Source of the DNA: JAMXLO01 sp963799415
Lineage (GTDB): Bacteria; Pseudomonadota; Alphaproteobacteria; Acetobacterales; Acetobacteraceae
Reading direction: 5' to 3'
Assembly: GCA_963799415.1 (NCBI GenBank)
Contig: CAWCXI010000023.1
Location: 62,001 to 126,000, forward strand
Length of the DNA stretch: 64,000 bases
Part shown: positions 53,097-61,137 of the stretch, one piece after another
How the letters are laid out: each line of letters begins with the position of its first letter
How positions within the stretch are numbered: position 1 is the first letter of the stretch
Notes under the pieces: model-generated
Seen by the model: the letters and a program-made list of their open reading frames with translations, nothing else
Databases searched by the model: none
What the model was told of the DNA's origin: nothing
Program-made: the position numbers and the translations under genes

Positions 53097-53822
53097 ATGC
53101 CAGGCCGTCCGGTCTACCAGCGCGTCCTTCTGAAGCTATCAGGCGAAGCCCTGATGGGCCGCCGCGAGTATGGCCTCGACAATGACACCGTCCGTGCCAT
53201 CGCCAGCGATATCGGCGACGTGGTCGGCATGGGAGTGCAGGTCTGCATCGTGATCGGCGGCGGCAACATCTTCCGCGGCGTCTCGGGCGCCGCGGCGGGG
53301 ATGGAGCGCGCTCAGGCCGACTACATGGGAATGCTTGCCACCGTGGTGAACGCGCTCGCCATGCAGTCCGCGCTGGAGAAAAGCGGCGTGCCCACGCGGG
53401 TGCAGTCCGCGATCCCGATGTCCTCGGTCTGTGAGCCCTACATCCGCCGCCGCGCCGAACGACACATGGAGAAGGGCAGGGTGGTCGTCTTTGCCGCCGG
53501 CACCGGTAATCCGTTCTTCACGACGGATACCGCCGCCGCACTGCGTGCCGCGGAGATGCATTGCGACGCCTTGCTCAAGGGCACCCAGGTCGACGGTGTC
53601 TATTCCGCCGACCCGCGCAAGGTCGCCGATGCAACCCGCTACGATCAGCTCACCTATCTTGAGGTCCTGGCGAACGACCTCGGCGTGATGGACGCCGCCG
53701 CGATCAGCCTGGCGCGCGAGAACGCCCTGCCGATCGTGGTCTTCAACATCCACGCCATGGGCGCGTTCGCCGCTGTGGTTCGTGGCGAGGGTCGCTTCAC
53801 TAAGATCATCGAACAGTCATAA
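53097..53822 (+). CDS. pyrH: UMP kinase
   Basis: Phosphorylates UMP to UDP. 241 aa of the amino acid kinase fold: RVLLKLSGEALMGRREYGLD, VCIVIGGGNIFRGVSGAAAG, and FAAGTGNPFFTTDTAAALRA near residue 142. ATG 53097 begins the conserved part; the frame back to 53037 is a possible longer start. Hexameric and allosteric in bacteria. It is followed by frr after 30 bases. Confidence 0.97.
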   Translation: MPGRPVYQRVLLKLSGEALMGRREYGLDNDTVRAIASDIGDVVGMGVQVCIVIGGGNIFRGVSGAAAGMERAQADYMGMLATVVNALAMQSALEKSGVPTRVQSAIPMSSVCEPYIRRRAERHMEKGRVVVFAAGTGNPFFTTDTAAALRAAEMHCDALLKGTQVDGVYSADPRKVADATRYDQLTYLEVLANDLGVMDAAAISLARENALPIVVFNIHAMGAFAAVVRGEGRFTKIIEQS

Positions 53823-53852
53823 AACACCGGGGACGACGTCTGGGAGGCCACC

Positions 53853-54422
53853 ATGGCACAAGCTGATGTCAACAAACTGAAGCAGGACCTGACCCGCCGC
53901 ATGGATGGCGCACTCGACACGCTGAAGCGCGAGTTCAATGGGCTGCGCACCGGGCGGGCACATCCCGGCCTGCTGGAACCAGTGAAGGTGCAGGCCTACG
54001 GATCCGAGATGCCGCTGACCCAGTGCGGCACAGTGGGCACGCCCGAGCCGCGTATGCTGACTGTGCAGGTCTGGGACCGCAGCCTTGTCGGCGCGGTCGA
54101 GAAGGCGATCCGCGATTCCGGGCTGGGTCTCAATCCGGCCTCCGACGGACAGCTGGTCCGTGTGCCGATCCCGCAACTCACGACTGAGCGGCGTACCGAG
54201 CTGGTGAAGGCGGCGCACAAGTACGCCGAAGGCGCGAAGGTTGCGGTGCGCGCCGTGCGGCGTGACGGCATGGAGCAGATCAAGACCCATGAGAAGAAAC
54301 ACGAGATCGGCGAGGACGTGGCAAAGGACTGGAGCACCGACGTGCAGAAGGTCACTGACCAGTTCATCAAGCGGGTGGACGATCTGCTGACCGACAAAGA
54401 AAAGGACATCCGTCAGGTCTGA
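53853..54422 (+). CDS. frr: Ribosome recycling factor
   Basis: 189 aa, three-helix bundle plus small beta domain. RRMDGALDTLKREFNGLRTG leads to RAHPGLLEPVKV. IRDSGLGLNPASDGQLVRVP near residue 88 and RAVRRDGMEQIKTHEKKHEI near 130 are conserved. It disassembles the post-termination ribosome with EF-G. GGGAGGCC precedes ATG 53853. uppS begins 9 bases after it. Confidence 0.98.
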   Translation: MAQADVNKLKQDLTRRMDGALDTLKREFNGLRTGRAHPGLLEPVKVQAYGSEMPLTQCGTVGTPEPRMLTVQVWDRSLVGAVEKAIRDSGLGLNPASDGQLVRVPIPQLTTERRTELVKAAHKYAEGAKVAVRAVRRDGMEQIKTHEKKHEIGEDVAKDWSTDVQKVTDQFIKRVDDLLTDKEKDIRQV

Positions 54423-54431
54423 CCCGCGCTG

Positions 54432-55178
54432 ATGCCCTTTACCGCCATCCGGCGCGAGGCGGCCGTGTCGCCAGGCGCGTGCCCCGAGCATGTCGCGATC
54501 ATCATGGATGGCAACGGCCGCTGGGCCGCGTCGCGTCACCTGCCGAAGATCGCCGGCCATCGCGAGGGTGCCCGCGCAGTCCGCCGGACGATCGAGGCGG
54601 CAATCGAGAGCGGTGTCGCCTGGCTGACAATCTATGCGTTCAGCAGCGAGAACTGGCGTCGGCCGCTGGGCGAGGTGCTCGATCTGACCGGCCTGCTGCG
54701 CCAATACCTGAAGAGCGAGCTCGCCGAACTCAGAGCGAACGGCGTGCGGCTGCGGATCATCGGCGACCGGGCGCGGTTCGATCCCGACATTCAGCATGAT
54801 CTGGCCAAGGCGGAAGCCGATACTTCGACCAATACCAGGCTCAACCTGACGGTCGCGCTGTCCTACGGTGCGCGGGCGGAGATCGCGGCTGCCGCGCGAA
54901 AATTGGCTGAGGCGGCACGCGACGGCACACTCGACCCGCAACAGATCGACGAGGACCGCCTCGCCAGCGCCTTGGCCACCCTGGGGATGCCTGATCCGGA
55001 CCTGATCATCCGCACGTCGGGCGAGCAGCGGCTGTCCAATTTTCTCCTCTGGCAAGGCGCATACGCGGAACTGGTGTTTCTCGACGTTCTGTGGCCGGAC
55101 TTCGGTGCCGAGCATTTTGCGGCGGCGCTGGCCGAATACGCGAGACGAGAGCGGCGCTTTGGTGCCCGCCCTGGCTGA
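54432..55178 (+). CDS. uppS: Undecaprenyl diphosphate synthase
   Basis: Extends farnesyl diphosphate to C55 undecaprenyl diphosphate, the lipid carrier for peptidoglycan. 248 aa: HVAIIMDGNGRWAASRHLPK near residue 20 with the catalytic Asp and Asn, the YAFSSENWRRP loop near 68, and IIRTSGEQRLSNFLLWQGAY near 192. It ends inside the start of cdsA, an overlap of 17 bases, so translation is coupled. Confidence 0.97.
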   Translation: MPFTAIRREAAVSPGACPEHVAIIMDGNGRWAASRHLPKIAGHREGARAVRRTIEAAIESGVAWLTIYAFSSENWRRPLGEVLDLTGLLRQYLKSELAELRANGVRLRIIGDRARFDPDIQHDLAKAEADTSTNTRLNLTVALSYGARAEIAAAARKLAEAARDGTLDPQQIDEDRLASALATLGMPDPDLIIRTSGEQRLSNFLLWQGAYAELVFLDVLWPDFGAEHFAAALAEYARRERRFGARPG

Positions 55179-55852
55179 GTGCCCGAGGCGCTGGGCTGAC
55201 CTGGGCATCCGCGTGATCTCAGCGCTGGTGCTGGCGCCCATCACCATTGCCTGTGTCTGGGTAGGAGGCATCGTCTTCACGGTCATTGTCGCCGCGGCGG
55301 TGGTCGGTCTGGCCGTGGAGTGGCTGGGCCTGTGTCGCCGATCGAGCCGTACGTTGCTGCGCCCTGCCGGTCTGGCTTACGTCATCCTTGCGGGCGTGGC
55401 GATCCTTTGGCTGCGTCATGACCCTGTCGCGGGTCGCGCCGACGTGCTGTTCCTGCTGTTCATCGTCTGGGCTGGCGATATCGGCGCCTACCTGGTCGGT
55501 CGTTGGATCGGCGGTCCCCGCCTGGCCCCCCTTATTTCCCCCGGCAAGACGTGGTCAGGCTCGATGGGCGGCCTGCTCGCCGCCATCGCGGCCGGTTCGC
55601 TGGTGGCCCATTTCCTGTCAGACGCAGCGACCTGGCGAGCAATGTTGATCGCCGCCGCGCTCGGTGTCGTTGCGCAGGCCGGCGATCTGTTGGAAAGCTT
55701 CGTCAAGCGTCGGTTGCAGGTGAAGGATTTCGGGTCATCTCATTCCTGGCCATGGTGGGCTGTTCGACCGCCTCGATGGCGTGCTTGCCGCGGCCCCGAT
55801 TGCCGCCCTGCTGGCGCTCACCCTGGGACGTGGAGTAGTTCTGTGGCAATGA
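55162..55852 (+). CDS. cdsA: Phosphatidate cytidylyltransferase, one apparent frameshift
   Basis: Makes CDP-diacylglycerol for phospholipid synthesis in the inner membrane. About 229 aa corrected, somewhat short for the family (usually about 270), with about six helices. The motif SPGKTWSGSMGGLLAAIAAG is near residue 130. The signature begins FVKRRLQVKDFGS and, after one surplus T near 55738, continues as LIPGHGGLFDRLDGVLAAAP. GTG 55162 is chosen (17-base overlap with uppS); the frame is open back to 55105. Its stop overlaps the dxr start as ATGA. The break lies inside the conserved signature, so it is probably a sequence error. Confidence 0.9.
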
Positions 55853-57030
55853 CCTCGGCACCGCGCAGCGTCACCGTCCTCGGCAGCACCGGCAGCGTCG
55901 GAACCCAGACGGTCCAGCTCCTTGCGGCCGAACCCGAGCGTTTTGAGGTCCGCGCGCTTGTCGCCGGCCGCAACGCGCGGCTGCTGGCCGAACAGGCCAT
56001 AGCCCTCAACGCCGATCGTGCGGTGATCGCCGACCCCGCCAATTACGCCGAGCTCCGCCAGGCGCTGGCAGGCACCCGCATCGACACCGCGGCGGGCCCC
56101 GAGGCCGTCGTGGCGGCTGCCGCCCTCCCCGCCGACTGGACCATGGCGGCCATAACGGGTGCCGCTGGTCTTGCCGCCACCCTGGCCGCGATCAGCCGTG
56201 GGGCCTGTGTGGCGCTCGCCAACAAGGAGGCCCTGGTCTGTGCCGGCGAGGTCATGCTGCGCGCGGTGCGCGAAGCTGGCGCCACACTGTTGCCGGTGGA
56301 CTCCGAGCACAACGCGATCTTCCAGGCGTTGGAAGACGGCAATCGATCGGCGGTCGAGAAGATCGTGCTCACCGCCTCGGGCGGACCGTTCCGCACCGCC
56401 TCGCTCGACGACATGGCAGCCGCAACGCCGGACATGGCGCGCAAGCATCCGGTCTGGTCGATGGGAGCCAAGATCAGCATCGATTCCGCCACCTTGATGA
56501 ACAAGGGCCTCGAGCTGATCGAGGCGGCGCGGCTGTTCTCGCTCCAGGAATCCCAGATCGACGTGCTGGTGCATCCGCAGTCAGTGATCCACGGCCTGGT
56601 GTTCTACCGGGACGGCAGCGTTCTCGCGCAGCTCGGCTCGCCCGATATGCGCATTCCGATAGCACATACGCTGGCCTGGCCGGAGCGGATGACGACGCCG
56701 TCACCCCGGCTCGACCTTGCCAGCCTTGCCACGCTCGACTTCATGGAACCGGACACCGAGCGCTTCCCGGCACTGCGGCTCGCGCGTGACGCGCTGCGGG
56801 CGGGCGGCGGCGCGCCGGCGATACTGAACGCGGCGAACGAGGTCGCTGTCGAAGCCTTCATGAAACGCCGGATCGGCTTCCTTGATATTGCCGCGATGGT
56901 GGCCGATGTGCTGGAGGCCATGGGCACGCATCCAGCCAATACGCTCGACGAGGTGGTGGCGCTCGACGCCGCCGCCCGACGCACCGCGGAGCGCCTGACC
57001 GCGGTGCGAGCCAGCCGAACCCTTAACTAA
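55849..57030 (+). CDS. dxr: 1-deoxy-D-xylulose-5-phosphate reductoisomerase
   Basis: Second step of the MEP isoprenoid pathway, NADPH-dependent. 393 aa: SVTVLGSTGSVGTQTVQLL at the N-terminus, ALANKEALVCAGEVM near residue 120, PVDSEHNAIFQALE near 145 (metal Asp and Glu), ASGGPFRTAS near 178 and VLVHPQSVIHGLVFYRDGSV near 238. ATG 55849 overlaps the cdsA stop. It feeds the isoprenoid supply used by the nearby uppS. Confidence 0.97.
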   Translation: MTSAPRSVTVLGSTGSVGTQTVQLLAAEPERFEVRALVAGRNARLLAEQAIALNADRAVIADPANYAELRQALAGTRIDTAAGPEAVVAAAALPADWTMAAITGAAGLAATLAAISRGACVALANKEALVCAGEVMLRAVREAGATLLPVDSEHNAIFQALEDGNRSAVEKIVLTASGGPFRTASLDDMAAATPDMARKHPVWSMGAKISIDSATLMNKGLELIEAARLFSLQESQIDVLVHPQSVIHGLVFYRDGSVLAQLGSPDMRIPIAHTLAWPERMTTPSPRLDLASLATLDFMEPDTERFPALRLARDALRAGGGAPAILNAANEVAVEAFMKRRIGFLDIAAMVADVLEAMGTHPANTLDEVVALDAAARRTAERLTAVRASRTLN

Positions 57031-57048
57031 CCGAAAGCACGCCAAACC

Positions 57049-58149
57049 ATGCCCGCCGTGTTGCAAAGTATCCTCGCATTTCTCGTCGTGCTTGGCGTGC
57101 TGGTATTCGTGCACGAGTTTGGCCACTACCTGGCGGCCCGGCTCGTCCGCGTGCATGTCGAGGTGTTCTCGATCGGCTTCGGACCGGCGATCGCCACCTG
57201 GCGCGACCGCGTAGGCACGGTGTGGAAACTTGCCTGGCTGCCGCTCGGCGGCTACGTGAAACTGCACGGCCACGAACGTCCCGAAGTGGTTGCCGCGAAT
57301 GAGCCAGCCGGTGCCGCACCTGACGGCAGTCGCTGGATTCCGGGTCGTGTGTTTCACGAGAAGCCCGTCGCCGCGCGCGCTCTGGTCGTTGCCGCCGGAC
57401 CGATCGCCAATTTCGTTTTGGCCATGGTGCTGTTCGCCGTGTTGTTCGCCACCGCAGGACGACCGGTGATCCTGCCAATTGCCGGGGGCGTGCTGCCCGA
57501 TAGCGCCGCCGCACACGCGGGCATTCGGGCCGATGACCGGTTGCTGAGCATCGCAGGGACGCCTGTCGCAAGCTTCGAGGACATTCAGCGCATCATCTCG
57601 GCCCATCCTGCCGAGACGCTGCCCATCGCGATCAAGCGGGGCAATGACACGCTGGAACTGAAGGTGCTCACTGATGCACGCGAGTTTGGCGGGCACATGG
57701 TCGGAATGCTGGGTATCCGTGGCAGCCAGGTGGAGTATCAGCGGCTTTCCCTGGCCCAGGCGCTCGTGGGCGGCGTGACTCAGACCTGGCAGGTAACCTC
57801 GGATACCGTCGCGGGTGTGGCGCAGATGATCAGTGGCCAACGCGGCACCGAGGACATCGGCGGGCCACTGCGCATCGCACAACTCTCCGGCCAGGTGGCG
57901 CAGCTGGGGCTCGCGAGCCTGGTGTCGTTCATTGCCGTGCTGTCGGTGAACCTCGGTCTGATCAATCTGTTCCCGATCCCGGTCCTGGATGGCGGGCACC
58001 TGCTGTTCTACCTGGCCGAGGCGATCCGTGGCCGGCCGATCCCGGCGCGCGCGCAGGAATATGGTTTCCGTGCGGGACTGGCACTGCTTGCCGGGCTGTT
58101 CATACTCGCCACGTGGAACGATTTGACGCATTTCGGCATCTTCCACTGA
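57049..58149 (+). CDS. rseP: Site-2 protease RseP
   Basis: An intramembrane zinc metalloprotease that releases envelope-stress signalling factors. 366 aa: HEFGHYLAARLVRVHVEVFS at residue 22 (zinc motif HExxH), GGYVKLHGHE near 65, one PDZ domain (about 140-220, GGVLPDSAAAHAGIRADDRL), and NLFPIPVLDGGHLLFYLAEA near 310 with the third zinc ligand. The usual next gene in this order, bamA, is not present here; instead a minus-strand PAS gene follows. Confidence 0.96.
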   Translation: MPAVLQSILAFLVVLGVLVFVHEFGHYLAARLVRVHVEVFSIGFGPAIATWRDRVGTVWKLAWLPLGGYVKLHGHERPEVVAANEPAGAAPDGSRWIPGRVFHEKPVAARALVVAAGPIANFVLAMVLFAVLFATAGRPVILPIAGGVLPDSAAAHAGIRADDRLLSIAGTPVASFEDIQRIISAHPAETLPIAIKRGNDTLELKVLTDAREFGGHMVGMLGIRGSQVEYQRLSLAQALVGGVTQTWQVTSDTVAGVAQMISGQRGTEDIGGPLRIAQLSGQVAQLGLASLVSFIAVLSVNLGLINLFPIPVLDGGHLLFYLAEAIRGRPIPARAQEYGFRAGLALLAGLFILATWNDLTHFGIFH

Positions 58150-58157
58150 AGATCAGC

Positions 58158-60026
58158 TCAGCTCTCGGCGTCCCTCTCGTCCTGGACGACTGAGACCAGA
58201 TCGACGCCAAGCTGGGCCAGTGGCTTCGCCGCCAACCACGATGTGACGTGCCGAACCAGGACGCGCGCCTGGTAGGCGTGCAAGCTGTCGAGCGCCTTGG
58301 CCAGCCTCGCCGTGTCGACTGCTGCACCTGTGTCCTGAAGCACGACGATCGCTGCGGCAAGCATCGAGAATTCAATCAACGGGGGCTCCATGCTGTCGGA
58401 CTGAAAGCCGATGCCGTGGCAGTACGGGCGCAACCGCATGATACAATCCAGGATGCGACTCCTGGGGACGCCTTTCGGCAGACCGGACAGTACGAGGATG
58501 AGCCGTTCTCTCAGTCGATTGTCGAGCGCCTTGCACGCGGCGACATAGCGCTCCGTGCGTCGACGATCGAGGAATACCTCGAAGTCGACGTTGACCAGGA
58601 CCAGCAGCCCGCCACCCTCTGCGATATCGCTGATCGCCCGGTTCGCCGCGACGCCAAGTACCAGGCGATCGAAATCGAAGTTCTGTCGTTCGCTCATTGG
58701 CAGCGTCGAATAGGCGGCGAGGATCCGCTGCTCTTGCTCAAGCGGCAGGCGCGCGAAGTGTGCGACGATGCCATGGGTGTGCCGATCGCGTACCGGTTCC
58801 AATCGGCAGCGCGTTGAGTTCACCGCGTGACGCAGCGTGTCGCGGGCACGCGCCTCGATCTGGGCAAGCCGGCTGTTGAGCCGCTCGCCGATCACCGTGG
58901 CGAGCATGTCGGCGGAACGGCCGGGCACTTGCGGCACATCCACTGCCGCAGCAATGGCTGATACGGTCGCGATCGCCTCCGTCTCGCCTTCGCCGATCAG
59001 GCGGGTGCGGATTTCCCGTGCCATGGCAGAGGCGCGGAACGCGGCTTCGTCTTCGGTGGCGCTGGCGAAGCAGATGAGAAAGCCGCCGTCGGCTGTGCGC
59101 GACCAGGTATCGTGAGATCCGCAACGGCGGCGGATGACGTGCTCGGCGCTGGACATCGCGCGCGCTGCCACCGCGGCCCAGCGCGGTCCGAGCGCCTCCC
59201 TCACCTCGTCCAGGCCAATCAGTCTGATCTTGCCGGCGACGTGGACTGTCGCCGACGGCCCATCGAGGCGGTGCAGCACGGTAATGATGCGGAAGCGTCG
59301 AAGGTCGTCACGCTGCATTGTGGCGGAGGTCAGCTCGACCGGCAGCTCGCTGCCGTCGGCGCACAGCAGCCGAGTGGCCAACGAGTAACCGCGTCTGTCT
59401 TCCCCCTGACGCTGAACTGCGGCGATCGCCGCCGGACGAAAACTGGGCGCATTGCAGTCGATCGCGCGCTTGCCGACCAGAGCACCGGGCGCATAACCGA
59501 GCAGGTCGTCCATCGCCGGATTGGTCATGTGGATCAGCCCGGTGTCAGAGACAATTGCCACCGGCGCCTTGACGCACAGGAATACCTTCCCAAGCAGCCC
59601 CTGGATCGCCGTCTGCTGCTGGCTCGCATGCAGCGCTTCGGTAATGTCGCGCCCGAGCAGCACAAAGCACGGCGGTGAGGATCCCCGCACAGGCATCAGG
59701 TGCAGTCCGAGCCAGAACGGCGCGCCGGATTGCCTGCTGCACAGCATCTCGGAGCGGATCGAGCGGTGTTCCCGGACAGCTCCCATGATCTCGGCCCAGC
59801 GGTCCTGACCCCCGTCTCCGGCGGCGAACGAGGCAAAGGTTTGGCCGGTCAGTTCATCATGGCTCCGTCCGATCGCGCGACAGAAGGCGTCGTTGGCCAT
59901 AGCGACCACGAAGTTCTCGTGATCAGGACCGCTCTGTTCCAAGACCACGACGAGGTCGTCCGATTGATCCAGCGTGTCGTAAAGCATGCGCTGGAGCGAT
60001 GCCGGCTCGAGCAAACCATGCCGCAT
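58158..60026 (-). CDS. PAS-domain protein with degenerate GGDEF/EAL-like regions
   Basis: 622 aa, soluble. The first PAS domain (about 10-130) has DLVVVLEQSGPDHENFVVAM and ends with a PAC-type LLGRDIT. The second PAS (about 140-255) begins LLGKVFLCVKAPVAIVSDTG. A middle block (about 270-385) has the shape of a GGDEF fold, but its signature reads TADGGFLICF and the diguanylate active site is absent. The C-terminal part (about 420-610) resembles an EAL fold without the E-A-L metal residues. So it is probably a sensor or c-di-GMP/protein-binding regulator, not an enzyme. Convergent with rseP. Confidence 0.7.
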   Translation of the reverse strand: MRHGLLEPASLQRMLYDTLDQSDDLVVVLEQSGPDHENFVVAMANDAFCRAIGRSHDELTGQTFASFAAGDGGQDRWAEIMGAVREHRSIRSEMLCSRQSGAPFWLGLHLMPVRGSSPPCFVLLGRDITEALHASQQQTAIQGLLGKVFLCVKAPVAIVSDTGLIHMTNPAMDDLLGYAPGALVGKRAIDCNAPSFRPAAIAAVQRQGEDRRGYSLATRLLCADGSELPVELTSATMQRDDLRRFRIITVLHRLDGPSATVHVAGKIRLIGLDEVREALGPRWAAVAARAMSSAEHVIRRRCGSHDTWSRTADGGFLICFASATEDEAAFRASAMAREIRTRLIGEGETEAIATVSAIAAAVDVPQVPGRSADMLATVIGERLNSRLAQIEARARDTLRHAVNSTRCRLEPVRDRHTHGIVAHFARLPLEQEQRILAAYSTLPMSERQNFDFDRLVLGVAANRAISDIAEGGGLLVLVNVDFEVFLDRRRTERYVAACKALDNRLRERLILVLSGLPKGVPRSRILDCIMRLRPYCHGIGFQSDSMEPPLIEFSMLAAAIVVLQDTGAAVDTARLAKALDSLHAYQARVLVRHVTSWLAAKPLAQLGVDLVSVVQDERDAES

Positions 60027-60082
60027 GCGCGTGGCCTATTTGGCTGCCACTCCACAATAGCGGAGACGGTCTTAATCCTGCG

Positions 60083-61033
60083 CTAATGCGCGATGCGACG
60101 GATCCACGCCCCCGCCGTCGTCACCGCATCGCGCGCCTTCTGCACGCCGTCAGTAGCGCGCAGGAAACCGTGCAGCACGCCCTGATAGATTTCGAGCTCC
60201 ACCGGCACGGCGGCTTCCCGTAGCCTCGCCGCGAGCGCCTCGCCCTCCGAGCGCAGTACATCGAGCTCGGCGAGCTGGATCAGCACCGGCGGCAGGCCGG
60301 TCAGGTCGGCGCGCAAGGGTGCTGCGAGCGGATGCGAGCGGTCTGCGTCATGCGGCAGGTAGACGCTCCAGTAGAACGCCATCTTCTCGCGCGTCAGCAC
60401 GTGGCCGGTGGCGAATTCCTGATAGCTCGGTGTGTCGAACCGGCTGTCGCACACCGGGTAGGCGGTGACGATGCCGGAGATCTTCGGACCACCGCTGTCA
60501 CGCAACAGCAGTGCCGTCGCGAGAGCAAGGTTGCCGCCTGCCGAATCACCGCCGAGCAGGATGCATGTCGGATCGAGGCCCCAGGTCGTACCCTCGCGCG
60601 CGACATGCCGCATCACGGCGGCGCATTCCTCGAGTGCCTGGGGGAATTTCGCCTCTGGTGACAGCGCATAGTCCACACTGACGACAGCGACCTCGCCTGC
60701 CGCGGCGAGCGACCGCGCGGCCGAATCGTGGGTATCGACCGAGCCCCAAACCCAGCCGCCGCCGTGGAAATACACCACGACCGGCAGCGGTCGGTCGGTG
60801 CGCGGACGATGCACGCGGCAATAGATGCGCCGGCCGCGTGCCGCCACCCAGCGCTCCGTGGTTTCAGCCATCTCCGGACCGAGGGCACCACGCGCGAGGC
60901 TGATTGCGTCGTTCACCGCGCGATGCGGCTCCAATGGGATTTCCAGCTTCACGGGTGGGAACTTCGCGGCAATCGCCTCGGCCGCCGCCTGATAGGCACG
61001 CATCTCCGGATCCCAGCGCGACCTGTCGCCCAT
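60083..61033 (-). CDS. Alpha/beta hydrolase of the hormone-sensitive-lipase (HSL) family
   Basis: A 316-aa esterase-like enzyme. The oxyanion HGGG motif is in VVYFHGGGWVWGSVDTHD near residue 85. The nucleophile is in LLGGDSAGGNLALATALLL near 155; the acid in IQLAELDVLRSEGEAL near 255 and His in GVLHGFLRATDG near 285 complete the triad. ATG 61033 follows ACAGGAGGCGAG; the longer frame to 61120 is rejected. It is divergent from the Pat-type gene. Substrate unknown; short-chain esters or lactones are usual for the family. Confidence 0.9.
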   Translation of the reverse strand: MGDRSRWDPEMRAYQAAAEAIAAKFPPVKLEIPLEPHRAVNDAISLARGALGPEMAETTERWVAARGRRIYCRVHRPRTDRPLPVVVYFHGGGWVWGSVDTHDSAARSLAAAGEVAVVSVDYALSPEAKFPQALEECAAVMRHVAREGTTWGLDPTCILLGGDSAGGNLALATALLLRDSGGPKISGIVTAYPVCDSRFDTPSYQEFATGHVLTREKMAFYWSVYLPHDADRSHPLAAPLRADLTGLPPVLIQLAELDVLRSEGEALAARLREAAVPVELEIYQGVLHGFLRATDGVQKARDAVTTAGAWIRRIAH

Positions 61034-61137
61034 GTCTCGCCTCCTGTCATTTGCGGCCACTATGCAACGCCGCGGGCAACGTCTTGGCAATGCGTGGTAG
61101 ATACTGTCCCCGCTCGCCACATTATCGTGCTGGCACC

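Noticed and set aside
53817..58146. Two long minus-strand frames (489 and 481 codons) opposite frr/uppS and dxr/rseP
   Set aside because: Codon-phase mirrors of conserved plus-strand genes; compositionally biased products.
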